This document shows, piece after piece, positions 25,402 through 33,927 of a stretch of DNA of 64,000 nt. Under the pieces are notes generated by a model that saw nothing but the letters and a program-made list of their open reading frames with translations, was not told the DNA's origin and made no database searches. The position numbers were made by a program, and so were the translations under genes. Position 1 is the stretch's first letter, and the number at the start of each line of letters is the position of its first letter. This DNA is from SHZI01 sp031409515. Lineage in GTDB: Bacteria > Pseudomonadota > Gammaproteobacteria > Steroidobacterales > GCA-2729495. Location of the stretch: positions 1-64,000 of the forward strand of contig JANNXJ010000001.1 in assembly GCA_031409515.1 (NCBI GenBank), given 5' to 3'.

Positions 25402-27575
25402 GGGCCGGCGCCCCGGGCGCAGGGCTTGCGGGCTCTCTGGGGCTGTTGCTCTGGGGTGCGATCCTTGGTGCGCTCGTGTCGACTCTGGTGGCCCCGAGCC
25501 CCGGGCTGCCTGAGCCAGTGACCAACTACCCGGCCGCGCCCCAGGGAACGGTCTCGGACGACTATCACGGCACCCGGGTCGCTGATCCCTGGCGCTGGCT
25601 CGAGGCAACCGACTCTCCGTCCACCAGACAGTGGGTCTTGGAGCAGAACCAGCTGACGGAGCGCTACATTGGCCGTCTGCCCGGTCGGTCCCGGTTCGCG
25701 GGCCGCCTGCAGGCGCTGCTCAACTACGAGCGGCGCGGAGTCCCGGACCGGGAGAGCGGCGTGTATGTCTATCGCTGGAATCCAGGCAACGCAGAGCAGG
25801 ACGTGCTCCGGGTCACCCGGGATCTGGCCGAGCCCGGCAGCCTGCTGGTCGATCCGCTCGCCGTCCGCGCCGACGGGACGGTGTCGATAGCCGGCTTCAA
25901 GCTGAGCCCGGACGGCTCGCGTCTTGCTTACGGTCTGTCCGATGGCGGCAGCGACTGGCAGCGCTGGTTTGTCCGGGATCTGGCCACGTCGGCTGATGTG
26001 CCGGAAGTGCTGACGGGCACGAAGTTCACCTCGGTCAGCTGGTCCCGGGACGGGCGGGGGTTTTACTACAGTCGCTATCCGGGTGACCCCAAGAGTGGCT
26101 ACGACGATCGGCGCCAGGTGGCTGTCTATTTCCATGTGCCCGGAACGTCCCAGGCGGATGACCCGCTGATCTACGCCGTTACGGATCACCCTGCCCGGGA
26201 GCCCTATGGCACCGTGACTCCTGACGGCCGGTTCCTCGTGCTGAGCATCGAGGATGGCTATGTCACCAACGGGATCTACTACCAGCGACTGGGCGCAGCC
26301 GGTGATGCCGCGCCGGTGGTGCGACTGCTGAACGCCTGGGATGCGCGTTACGAGTTCCTGGGCGCAGTAGGGGAGACGTTTTACTTTCTGACGACGAACG
26401 CCGCACCCCGCGGCAGGGTGATTGCCGTTGACCTGGCCGCGCCCGAGCCGAAACGCTGGCGTGAAGTCGTGCCGCAGGGCCCCGATCCCATCGAAGCAGC
26501 AGCCCTGGTTGGCGGTCGCGTTGTGGTGGAGCACGTCCACGCCGTGCATTCCCGGCTCCGCCTCTACACGCTGGATGGCGCAGTCAGTGCCGACGTTCAG
26601 CTGCCCGGTCAGGGTTCGGTCGATGGCCTGTTCGGGGTCCCCGCCAATCCTGAGGCCTTCCTGACCTACACCGACTTCACCACTCCGCGGCGCGTCTATC
26701 GCCTGGATATGGGGTCCGGGACACTCACGGCCACGGGTGCTGCGGGCAGGAGCGTCGATTCCAGCAGGTACGTGAGCGAACAGATCTTCTACGCAAGCGC
26801 CGATGGCACCCAGGTGCCCATGACGATTGTCCGGCGCCGGGACGTGCGGCCCGATGGGCGCACACCCACCGTGCTTTACGGTTACGGTGGCTTCAATGTC
26901 GCCCTGCTGCCCACGTACTCGGCATCGCGCATGGCCTGGATCGAGGCGGGCGGGGTCTATGCCCAGGCCAACCTTCGTGGGGGCGGCGAGTACGGCGAGG
27001 CGTGGCATCTGGCGGGTACGCGCCTGAACAAGCAAAAGGTCTTTGACGACTTTATTGCGGCGGCCGAATGGCTGATTGGCAACGGGGTCACGTCCCCGGA
27101 GCATCTGGCGATCTGGGGTGGCAGCAATGGCGGCCTGCTGGTGGGGGCTGTGCTCAACCAGCGGCCCGAGCTGTTTGCCGCAGCCGTACCGTCGGTCGGC
27201 GTGCTGGATATGTTGCGGTACCAGACGGCAAGCCTGAACGCGCGCAAATGGTCCAGCGACTATGGGCTCAGCGAGGACCCGGCAGAGTTCAGCGCGCTAC
27301 GGGCGTACTCCCCGTACCACAACCTCCGGTCCGGGGTGTGCTATCCCGCCGTGCTCGTCCAGGCTGACGCGGAGGATGACCGGGTGGTTGCCTGGCACAG
27401 CTACAAGTACGCTGCGGCTTTGCAGGCGGTTCAGGGAGCCGTGCGGAATTGCCGGCGCCCGACGCTCATCCGGGTGGAGACGCGGAGCGGTCACGGGGCT
27501 GGCGCGTCGCTGTCCAAGACCGTCAACGAGTACGCCGACCAGTGGACCTTCGTCGCCGCTGCGACGGGCCTGTAA
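25398..27575 (+). CDS. Prolyl oligopeptidase family serine peptidase (S9A)
   Basis: A 725-residue S9A peptidase. An N-terminal hydrophobic segment (about residues 12-32) suggests export or membrane anchoring. The beta-propeller region begins YHGTRVADPWRWLEATDSP. The alpha/beta-hydrolase domain has nucleophile Ser576 in GGSNGGLL, the Asp in QADAEDDRVV and the catalytic His in ETRSGHGAG. It should cleave Pro-containing peptides in the periplasm. ATG overlaps the serS stop (ATGA), an unusual partner that implies coupled translation. Confidence 0.93.
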   Translation: MRAGAPGAGLAGSLGLLLWGAILGALVSTLVAPSPGLPEPVTNYPAAPQGTVSDDYHGTRVADPWRWLEATDSPSTRQWVLEQNQLTERYIGRLPGRSRFAGRLQALLNYERRGVPDRESGVYVYRWNPGNAEQDVLRVTRDLAEPGSLLVDPLAVRADGTVSIAGFKLSPDGSRLAYGLSDGGSDWQRWFVRDLATSADVPEVLTGTKFTSVSWSRDGRGFYYSRYPGDPKSGYDDRRQVAVYFHVPGTSQADDPLIYAVTDHPAREPYGTVTPDGRFLVLSIEDGYVTNGIYYQRLGAAGDAAPVVRLLNAWDARYEFLGAVGETFYFLTTNAAPRGRVIAVDLAAPEPKRWREVVPQGPDPIEAAALVGGRVVVEHVHAVHSRLRLYTLDGAVSADVQLPGQGSVDGLFGVPANPEAFLTYTDFTTPRRVYRLDMGSGTLTATGAAGRSVDSSRYVSEQIFYASADGTQVPMTIVRRRDVRPDGRTPTVLYGYGGFNVALLPTYSASRMAWIEAGGVYAQANLRGGGEYGEAWHLAGTRLNKQKVFDDFIAAAEWLIGNGVTSPEHLAIWGGSNGGLLVGAVLNQRPELFAAAVPSVGVLDMLRYQTASLNARKWSSDYGLSEDPAEFSALRAYSPYHNLRSGVCYPAVLVQADAEDDRVVAWHSYKYAAALQAVQGAVRNCRRPTLIRVETRSGHGAGASLSKTVNEYADQWTFVAAATGL

Positions 27576-27602
27576 CCAAGCCCTGCCATCGCGACTGCTT
27601 TA

Positions 27603-28409
27603 TTAGGGAGGGGTCTCGACAATCGGGTCAGTCTGGCCGGTAATCATCGCCCGGACGTATTCGGGGGAGGGCAGATGGCAGTACACACTGCCCTTCTTGT
27701 CCTCCCCGACCCCGCCACCGGCCAATATCCGGGGAACCTGGATCGTCAGGCCGCGCAGCCGGAGCTTGCCAGCTACGGTCAGAATGGCGACCTGGGGCAG
27801 GTAGGGCAGTGGGTACAACCAAGACGGTCCGGACGGAGAGAGGACGTCATTCTGATAAATGATTTCACTCTGGGGCCAGCGCAGCGTGCGCTGTTCAATG
27901 GCAGTCAGCGACGCGTAGACCTCGGCCACTGTCTGCTGGTTCACTTCCTTGCAGGTCTTCTGCACGCCCGCCGGCGTCAGGCCGTAGGCGGCGTAGTGGT
28001 AATTGATGGCCTCCGCATTCTTCATCTTGCAGGAGATGACAATGGGGTACTCCCACCCGGTGGTCCCCAGTTCCCGCTGGGAGACATACTGCTGGGTCGT
28101 TACCGGCATGACATTGCCCGTGGGGTAGAGCACCAGAGTGCCGCCGTAGGAGCCCAGATTGGGCCCTTCATAGGGAGCCGCTGAGGAATTCGCGAACGCC
28201 GTAAAATCCGTGTGAACGACGTTATTGGAGTCGAAATCGATGCTCGAGATGATCTGCTGGGCCTTGGAGCAGAAGCGATCCGTGGCGCCCACCGAATACA
28301 GCATGGAGCGGGCGCTGACTGCTGCCTGACCAGTCGCTGGGGCAAGTGCCGCACCCAGGGCAAGTGTGGCGCAAGCTGCTGATAGCAATGACTTGTAGAT
28401 TCGTGGCAT
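27603..28409 (-). CDS. Exported protein of unknown function
   Basis: A 268-residue protein I do not recognise. A clear Sec signal peptide (LLSAACATLALGAALAPATG, cleavage likely after GQAA) is followed by a soluble domain with four Cys residues (RFCSKAQQ, ISCKMKN, KTCKEVN, YCHLPSP) that could form disulfides. A C-terminal strand pattern (PQVAILTVAGKLRLRGLTIQV) is visible. No catalytic motif is apparent. It converges on the prolyl oligopeptidase gene and diverges from a VPLPA-CTERM gene across 28410-28624, a gap where I see no further gene. Confidence 0.7.
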   Translation of the reverse strand: MPRIYKSLLSAACATLALGAALAPATGQAAVSARSMLYSVGATDRFCSKAQQIISSIDFDSNNVVHTDFTAFANSSAAPYEGPNLGSYGGTLVLYPTGNVMPVTTQQYVSQRELGTTGWEYPIVISCKMKNAEAINYHYAAYGLTPAGVQKTCKEVNQQTVAEVYASLTAIEQRTLRWPQSEIIYQNDVLSPSGPSWLYPLPYLPQVAILTVAGKLRLRGLTIQVPRILAGGGVGEDKKGSVYCHLPSPEYVRAMITGQTDPIVETPP

Positions 28410-28624
28410 TTGGAGGATCCCCAGTGACAGACGGGTGGGTTGAGCCCCACACTTGAGCTGATGCTATGTGAGCGGTTCCGGCTGTGTCAATGCGGCTGGG
28501 TTGGGGCTGGCGGACCGCGCTTATGACAAAACGGTTTACATCCCTGGACTGCGACGACTAGGATGGCCCCCAAGCCCTGCGGTCGAACAAAAAGCGGGGG
28601 TGCCTGATCAAAGGGGAATACTCG

Positions 28625-29161
28625 GTGCGGAAACTTGCTGGCGTCGTCCTGCTGCTCGGCTGGATGTCTAATGTACAGGCCATCCCGATTCAGTGGACGC
28701 TGACCGATGTTCTGTTTGACGACGGCGGTACGGCCACCGGTTCATTCATGTTCGATGCGGACACGTCCACCTACTCGAATATTTCCATAACCACGACCAC
28801 TGCGGGGCTGCTGCCCCTGGCAACCTTTACGTCCCTCCTGGCGGGTTCGGCAACGGATGGCGCGTTCACGCCGGGTGCTGGCGACCAGACCGGCCAGCCG
28901 TTCCTGCAACTGCTCTACTTCCAGTTGCCGCTCAGCAACGCAGGCGGCACGCTGTACCTCATTAACCCCTTCTTCCCCAGCACCTCGTCCTTCGATGGCA
29001 CCTGCCTGAATGCCAGCTGCAGCTCCGTGGACTACGGACGCATCATGGTGGATGGCGGCATCGTGGCGTCGACGCCGGCGGTCATTCCGGTGCCTGCAGC
29101 CGCCTGGCTCTTTGCGTCGGCGCTGGCAAGTGCAGTCGCATTGCGCAGGCGGAAAGCCTAG
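28625..29161 (+). CDS. VPLPA-CTERM sorting domain protein
   Basis: A 178-residue exported protein. It has a signal peptide (LAGVVLLLGWMSNVQA), a Thr/Ser-rich beta-type body with one Cys pair (GTCLNASC), and a C-terminal VPVPAAAWLFASALAS followed by ALRRRKA. This is the proline-containing motif, hydrophobic helix and basic tail recognised by exosortase-type systems. It should be surface-anchored or released, but its function is unknown. It starts with GTG. A strong terminator follows at 29191. The exosortase gene is not in the window. Confidence 0.8.
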   Translation: MRKLAGVVLLLGWMSNVQAIPIQWTLTDVLFDDGGTATGSFMFDADTSTYSNISITTTTAGLLPLATFTSLLAGSATDGAFTPGAGDQTGQPFLQLLYFQLPLSNAGGTLYLINPFFPSTSSFDGTCLNASCSSVDYGRIMVDGGIVASTPAVIPVPAAAWLFASALASAVALRRRKA

Positions 29162-29190
29162 CCAGGCATTCGATACCGTTAAGTTGCCCA

Positions 29191-29221
29191 AAGAAAAGGC
29201 GCCCCGAGGGGCGCCTTTTTT
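29191..29221 (+). terminator. Intrinsic terminator
   Basis: A GC-rich stem (AAAAGGCGCCCC pairing with GGGGCGCCTTTT around a short loop) is followed by six T. The flanking A-run also allows leftward function, so it can end both the CTERM gene and the convergent YccA-like gene. Confidence 0.9.
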
Positions 29222-29256
29222 GTCTCCGTAGGAGCGCCTTCAGGCGCGATTCCCCC

Positions 29257-29952
29257 TCATTCGTCCCGCCCGATGCCGAGGATCGCCAGCAGGTTGACGA
29301 AGATATTGAAGAGGCTCACGTACAGGCTCACGGTCGCCAGAATGTAGTTGGTCTGCCCGCCGTTGATGATGGCGCTGGTTTCGTAAAGGATGCAGCCCGC
29401 CATCAACAGGATCACCGCGGTGGAGATCACCATCTGGAACGCGGACAGGTCGACGAAGAGACCCACGACAATGACGCCCAGCAGCCCGATCAGACCTACG
29501 GTCAGAAAGGTGCCCATGAAGCTCATGTCGCGGCGTGACTTGACGACGTAGGCACTCAGGCCGGCAAACAGTGCGCCCGTGATGCCGAGGCTGGTCATCA
29601 CCAGCTCGCCACCGTTGGGCACCGACTGCAGGTAGGCACTGAGCATCGGCCCAAGGGTGAGTCCCATGAAGCCGGTCAGCCCGAATACGGCTCCGATGCC
29701 GGCGGCCGAGTTCTTGAGCTTGTAGGTCAGAAAGAGCAAGCCGAAGTACCCGACGAGGGTCACGACCGGCCCCAGGGAGGGCATGCCCATAGCCATAGCG
29801 AGCCCGGCCATGGCCGCGCTGAACAGCAGGGTGGCCGACAGCAGCAGGTAGGTGTTCCGGAGCACCCGGTTGGTCGTGAGCTCAGAGGGGCGGTCTGCGG
29901 TGGCGCCTCCCCGGGCTGCCGGGAGGACACTCAAGTTACGGTCTGCTGCCAT
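29257..29952 (-). CDS. Bax inhibitor-1 / YccA family membrane protein
   Basis: A 231-residue protein with seven predicted membrane segments after a soluble N-terminus of about 30 residues (ELTTNRVLRNTYLLLSATLLF). Conserved BI-1 features include LSAYLQSVPNG, FAGLSAYVVKSRRDMSFMGTFL and the C-terminal YVSLFNIFVNLLAILGIGRDE. In E. coli, YccA modulates the FtsH protease and BI-1 homologues are calcium-leak channels; which role applies here is not shown. Confidence 0.92.
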   Translation of the reverse strand: MAADRNLSVLPAARGGATADRPSELTTNRVLRNTYLLLSATLLFSAAMAGLAMAMGMPSLGPVVTLVGYFGLLFLTYKLKNSAAGIGAVFGLTGFMGLTLGPMLSAYLQSVPNGGELVMTSLGITGALFAGLSAYVVKSRRDMSFMGTFLTVGLIGLLGVIVVGLFVDLSAFQMVISTAVILLMAGCILYETSAIINGGQTNYILATVSLYVSLFNIFVNLLAILGIGRDE

Positions 29953-30091
29953 GCACGTACTCCTTGGGTTTAGGTGTGGTCACGGTATCAGACCACTGGG
30001 CCGGGCCAAAGTTTCCACTCCAGACCCGCTTCTGACGCTCCGCGGCGCTTGAATGTGGGTCCCCGGGTGGTGACAATTCGCCACTTCCATC

Positions 30092-30179
30092 GGAGAGGTG
30101 GCAGAGCGGTCGAATGCGGCGGTCTTGAAAACCGTTGAACCGCAAGGTTCCGGGGGTTCGAATCCCTCCCTCTCCGCCA
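30092..30179 (+). tRNA. tRNA-Ser(TGA)
   Basis: An 88-base class II tRNA. The acceptor stem GGAGAGG pairs with CCTCTCC, the anticodon loop reads CTTGAAA (anticodon TGA), a long variable arm is present, the T-arm has GGTTCGAATCC and CCA is encoded. Confidence 0.97.
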
Positions 30180-30207
30180 GCGTCCCCTTGAGGAGCGTAC
30201 CGAGATC

Positions 30208-30510
30208 ATGATCTTCCTCCGCCGGTTTCTGGCCAGTCTTGTCTGTTGCGCCCCGCTCGTGCTGGGGGGCTGCGCGTTGCCCCAGTTCGTGGGACTGGGT
30301 CCTTACTACGCCATTACCGACAATGCTTCCGGCCGGGTCTACTACAGTGACAACCTGTCCCGGGAAAAGAAGGGCGTCGTGGAGTTCCGGGACTCCAGCT
30401 CCGGGGCCTGGGTCAGCATTCCGGCGGCCACAGTGCGACAGCTCACTCAGGCTGAGTTTCGAGCGGGTCCCGCCGCGGAAGCCGCTGGCCAGCCAGTCTC
30501 CGGCCAATGA
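30208..30510 (+). CDS. Small lipoprotein of unknown function
   Basis: A 100-residue protein with a lipoprotein signal (RRFLASLVCCAPLVLGGC, lipobox LGGC with lipidated Cys near 22). The mature part, PYYAITDNASGRVYYSDNLSRE and EFRDSSSGAWVSIPAA, looks like a small beta-rich domain. I do not recognise the family. It follows tRNA-Ser and precedes a histidine-phosphatase-like gene by 28 bases, so those two may share a transcript. Confidence 0.7.
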   Translation: MIFLRRFLASLVCCAPLVLGGCALPQFVGLGPYYAITDNASGRVYYSDNLSREKKGVVEFRDSSSGAWVSIPAATVRQLTQAEFRAGPAAEAAGQPVSGQ

Positions 30511-30538
30511 GCAACGGGGCCCGATAGTCTCTGTGGCC

Positions 30539-31129
30539 ATGGATCCCAAGCGTCGCCGGCGACGCCAGAGGCGGGCAGGCGCAGTGTCAGCCTTCATGGT
30601 GCTGGCCCTGGGTCTGGCCTTTTTCTTCGAGTCCCAGGCTACGACCACCGTGATTGTGGTCCGGCACGCGGATGTCGTGGCTGCCCTGGGCGAAGATCCC
30701 GATCTCAGCCCGCCAGGGGCGATTCGCGCCGAGGAACTGGCCCGGGTCCTCGTCGAGGTGGACGTTGACCGGCCCCTCAAGGCCATTCTCGTTGCTCCCG
30801 GGAAAGCCTACCGGGAGACGGCGGAGCCACTGGCGCGCCGTATCAACCTGCCGGTGCAGGAAGTGGACATCACCGATCCCGACGCTCTCGCGAAATGGAT
30901 TCTCAAGAAGTACAAGGGCGAGATCGTGCTCGTGGTCGCAGGCGCCATGACCATTCCCACCCTGATCCCCGAGTTCCAGGGCAGCAAGCGGGTTCCCGAT
31001 ATTGCAGACGGGGAGTACGACAATCTCTATGTCGTCAGCATTCCCTGGTACGGGAGGGTCAAGACTCTGCGTGTGCGCTACGGTTCTCGCCCTGTACCGC
31101 TGGCGACTGCTTCGCCACCAGCAACCTGA
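30539..31129 (+). CDS. Histidine-phosphatase-like protein with degenerate active site
   Basis: A 196-residue protein with one N-terminal membrane segment (AFMVLALGLAFFFE), hence membrane-anchored or exported. The RHG-family motif is present as VVRHADVV and the fold continues with PPGAIRAEELARVL and KAYRETAEPLARR. The position of the second catalytic His, normally in a GHSNT-like motif, reads VVAGAMTIPTLI, so that His is missing. The protein may be a pseudoenzyme or bind a phospho-ligand. The start is the ATG at 30539, though the frame is open upstream. Confidence 0.75.
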   Translation: MDPKRRRRRQRRAGAVSAFMVLALGLAFFFESQATTTVIVVRHADVVAALGEDPDLSPPGAIRAEELARVLVEVDVDRPLKAILVAPGKAYRETAEPLARRINLPVQEVDITDPDALAKWILKKYKGEIVLVVAGAMTIPTLIPEFQGSKRVPDIADGEYDNLYVVSIPWYGRVKTLRVRYGSRPVPLATASPPAT

Positions 31130-31139
31130 CCGGCTCTGG

Positions 31140-31814
31140 TTACTGCAGGCTCGGTGGACCGAACGGATTGACGGCCATGTCACCGTCTGCGGTGAGGGGC
31201 GGGTAGGGTAGCCCGCGCACCCGGCAGCGGGCCGCGATGTCCGGGTGGCACCACTCAAACAGAGTCCGGGCAAACACCTCAGCACTGAGGCGACAGGTGG
31301 CATAGAGGCCGGCGGCCTCCCGCTGCCGGGCCGCTTCATAAAGAAACAGGGCTGCGGCTACCGAGACGTTCAGCGACGTTGCCAGCCCGCGCATAGGCAG
31401 GCTGGCGTGGTGGTCGGCCAGGGCAGCAGCCTCTGCCGAAACACCGCGCAGTTCGGAGCCCAGGAGCAGCACGGTGGGACGGGTGTAGTCCACGTCGCGG
31501 TAGTCGACGGCGTCACCTGTCAAATGGGCTGCAACCATCTGAAATCCAGAGGCTTTAAGTGCCTCCATGGCGGGTATGAGGGCCCCATGCATCCGGGCGC
31601 CGACGCGGGGTGCAGTGCCCCCGGAAATGCCCCGGGCCCGCTTGAAGCCACTATGGGACCCGACCGCGTGAATCTCGAAGATGCCTACGGCATCGCAGGT
31701 CCGCAGCAGGGCGGCGATGTTGTGGGGCTTGTGGACGTCGTCCGCCAGCACCGTCAGGTCGGGTTGACGGCGCGCCAGGGCGGCCTTCATCGTGCGAAAG
31801 CGTTCGGGCGTCAT
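31140..31814 (-). CDS. trmH: tRNA (guanosine-18-2'-O)-methyltransferase TrmH
   Basis: A 224-residue SPOUT methyltransferase. It starts with TPERFRTMKAALARRQPDLTVLADDVHKPHNIAALLRTCDAVG; motif 2 LLLGSELRGVS and motif 3 SLPMRGLATSLNVSVAAALFL form the SAM-binding knot. It 2'-O-methylates G18 in the D-loop of tRNAs. It is convergent with the phosphatase-like gene and lies beside tRNA-Arg. Confidence 0.93.
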   Translation of the reverse strand: MTPERFRTMKAALARRQPDLTVLADDVHKPHNIAALLRTCDAVGIFEIHAVGSHSGFKRARGISGGTAPRVGARMHGALIPAMEALKASGFQMVAAHLTGDAVDYRDVDYTRPTVLLLGSELRGVSAEAAALADHHASLPMRGLATSLNVSVAAALFLYEAARQREAAGLYATCRLSAEVFARTLFEWCHPDIAARCRVRGLPYPPLTADGDMAVNPFGPPSLQ

Positions 31815-31909
31815 GCCGTGGTTACCGAGTGTTCCGCTGTAGAAGGCGCAATCCTATGCGACATTCGCCGCAGGGACAGCGCCGCGTTGAGTTAGAATCC
31901 CGGCGCCGT

Positions 31910-31982
31910 GCCCCGGTAGCTCAGGGGATAGAGCGCTCGCCTCCTAAGCGAGAGGTCCCAGGTTCGAATCCTGGTCGGGGCG
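31910..31982 (+). tRNA. tRNA-Arg(CCT)
   Basis: A 73-base tRNA. The acceptor GCCCCGG pairs with TCGGGGC (one G-T), the anticodon stem CTCGC/GCGAG encloses CTCCTAA (anticodon CCT), and the T-arm has GGTTCGAATCC. CCA is not encoded in full (GCATT follows), so it needs the CCA-adding enzyme. Confidence 0.95.
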
Positions 31983-31986
31983 CATT

Positions 31987-32796
31987 TCAGGACTGCTCCA
32001 GCCACTTCAGCATGCCCGCCATGCGCTTGACGAAAGCTTTCGGGTCCGAGTCCTTGATCTGCAGAGCCTGTAGTGCGGTCTCGATGCCAATCACCATCTC
32101 GTAGTCCCGGCGCAGCAGGCCATCGACGACCTGTTCCGCACAGTCTTCGGCGCTCATCCCGGTCATAACCGGGTCGCGGCTGGGCCCGTACTCGGAACCA
32201 TCGGCCTTCAGCGCATGCTCGTAAACATTGCTGCGTATGCCCGCGATGACCAGCAGGGTGACATCGATGTTGTCGGCCAGATGCTCGACCCGGAGCGTGT
32301 CGAAGTAGCCGTGGAGGGCGTGCTTGGCCGCGCAGTAGGCGCTGTGATGGGGGACGGCGTGCTTGCCAGCGACTGATGAGGTGACGACCAGATGCCCGCT
32401 CTTCTGGTCGATCATCCGGGGCAGCACGAGCTTCGCGAGGGCTACTGGTGCGAAGAAGTCCACTTCCATGATGCGGCGTTCAACGTCCTGCAGGGTGTCT
32501 TTCGCTGCCGAACGCTGGCCGATACCGGCGTTGTTGACGAGGATATCCAGCCGCGCGCAGTCGGCGAGCACGGTGCGGGCTGCGGCCTCCCTCTGGCTGG
32601 CATCGACCATGTCGAAGGGCAGGACCTGCACACGGCCCGGGCCCGTGGTGCACAGGGCTTTCACCCGCTCCAGTTCAGTCTGGCGCCGCGCCGAGAGGAT
32701 CAGGTGGGCGCCCTCCCGGTGGAACACTGTGGCCATTCCCTCACCGACGCCGGAGGAAGCCCCGGTGATCCAGATGGTCTTGTCCTTGAGTTTCAT
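31987..32796 (-). CDS. Short-chain dehydrogenase/reductase (SDR 1)
   Basis: A 269-residue classical SDR. Cofactor motif TGASSGVG at 11-18, NNAG at 88-91, catalytic Ser140/141 and Tyr154-x3-Lys158 (SAYCAAK) are all present. The downstream part (YEHALKADGSEYGPSRDP) resembles SDRs acting on ketosteroid- or sphingoid-like substrates, but the substrate is not readable from sequence. Its start overlaps the stop of the upstream membrane protein (ATGA), so the two are coupled. A mirrored SDR/membrane protein pair occurs 2 kb away. Confidence 0.88.
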   Translation of the reverse strand: MKLKDKTIWITGASSGVGEGMATVFHREGAHLILSARRQTELERVKALCTTGPGRVQVLPFDMVDASQREAAARTVLADCARLDILVNNAGIGQRSAAKDTLQDVERRIMEVDFFAPVALAKLVLPRMIDQKSGHLVVTSSVAGKHAVPHHSAYCAAKHALHGYFDTLRVEHLADNIDVTLLVIAGIRSNVYEHALKADGSEYGPSRDPVMTGMSAEDCAEQVVDGLLRRDYEMVIGIETALQALQIKDSDPKAFVKRMAGMLKWLEQS

Positions 32797-33833
32797 GATC
32801 CTGGCGCCAGTTTGGCCTGCGGCACACCCATCTGCCGGGCAATGAGCATCAGTATCCAGACCGTCAGCGCGGTCAGGAGAGTGCCGGCATACATGATCAT
32901 CGTCAGCCTTGGTGCGCCCAGGATGCTCTCGCTGGAGTTGGCGTAGAAGACGGCCATGAGCAACAGGGCGGGTGCCGCGACAGCGATTTTCGCCCGCGTC
33001 GAGAGCCCGAGCCCATGCATCTGGATGATGAGGAAGGTCGTTACCCCACCGAACAGGAATGCGGACCAGGGCGAGCGCCCGGCCTGATTCATGATGGTGT
33101 GCGCGACGACGGCGCCGTGAATGACAAACAGGCACTCCAGAAAAACCGTCCACCAGCGATTCGTGTGGTAGCGGGTGAAGAAGAGACTGCTCTGCAGGAT
33201 CAGCAGGCTCATATAGGCAAAGCCAGCCAGGTGCCCGGAGGTCATTTCTACCGGGTGGTACCAGAAGGTGTAGATGATGGCCCAGGAAAAGTAGTAGCCG
33301 TGGTAGCGACGCACCGCATCGCCCACCCCGTACAGGGCCTTGACCGGCTGGCCCAGGAACAATCCCCGCCGGCGGTTCTCCATGAGGAAGATCAGGAACA
33401 ACATCAGGGTGACGGACCCCATGGAGGTCGCTTCGTGCATGTCCTGAGCGAGTCCGTCATAGCTGAGCTTGGTCTGGAGGATATGCAGGAGCACGAAGAA
33501 AGCATTGATGGCCAGCGCCTGCACATTGAACAGGTGGAGGCCAAAGACATAGCGGGGGCGAGCCCGCTGCGCACTGGCGATGAGGTACCAGATGGCAATC
33601 TGGTGCAGGCTGTAGGGAACCCAGGCCGCAAGGCGCGTCCACACCGTCGCGTCAGGGAGTTGCCAGTAGTACCACCAGGTCCCGGATTTGTCGGGCCTGA
33701 AATTGATGTCGGCGCTGTAGGGAGCCATGAGGACGATAACGGCCATGAACGCGGCGCAGCCCAGCAGGCCCCACCAGGGCTTGAAGGGAAACGTAGGGTC
33801 GGCCGGCTCGTTCTGAGGTGGGGCGGTCTGCAT
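32793..33833 (-). CDS. Histidine-rich multi-pass membrane protein of unknown family (copy 1)
   Basis: A 346-residue protein with about eight or nine predicted membrane segments. I do not recognise the family. It is strongly similar to the protein at 35739-36722; shared blocks include YDGLAQD-x-HE, RRYHGYYFSWAIIYTFWYH, SLFFTR-x-H-x-NR, and QMHGLGLS. About ten His residues are conserved between the copies, at or near membrane boundaries, a pattern typical of metal- or haem-binding membrane enzymes. It is translationally coupled to SDR 1. A redox or oxygenation role is inference only. Confidence 0.75.
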   Translation of the reverse strand: MQTAPPQNEPADPTFPFKPWWGLLGCAAFMAVIVLMAPYSADINFRPDKSGTWWYYWQLPDATVWTRLAAWVPYSLHQIAIWYLIASAQRARPRYVFGLHLFNVQALAINAFFVLLHILQTKLSYDGLAQDMHEATSMGSVTLMLFLIFLMENRRRGLFLGQPVKALYGVGDAVRRYHGYYFSWAIIYTFWYHPVEMTSGHLAGFAYMSLLILQSSLFFTRYHTNRWWTVFLECLFVIHGAVVAHTIMNQAGRSPWSAFLFGGVTTFLIIQMHGLGLSTRAKIAVAAPALLLMAVFYANSSESILGAPRLTMIMYAGTLLTALTVWILMLIARQMGVPQAKLAPGS

Positions 33834-33927
33834 ACACGGGACTCCGGGTACCAGTCCGGACTTTAGCCGAAATTCTGTTCCGGTAAACTGGCGCGTACAG
33901 CGGCTTGCCGCACCTGATGCTGACTAG

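Noticed and set aside
25353..27104. A 583-codon reverse-strand frame opposite the prolyl oligopeptidase
   Set aside because: Same explanation; the forward gene has an intact catalytic triad and the reverse product looks random.
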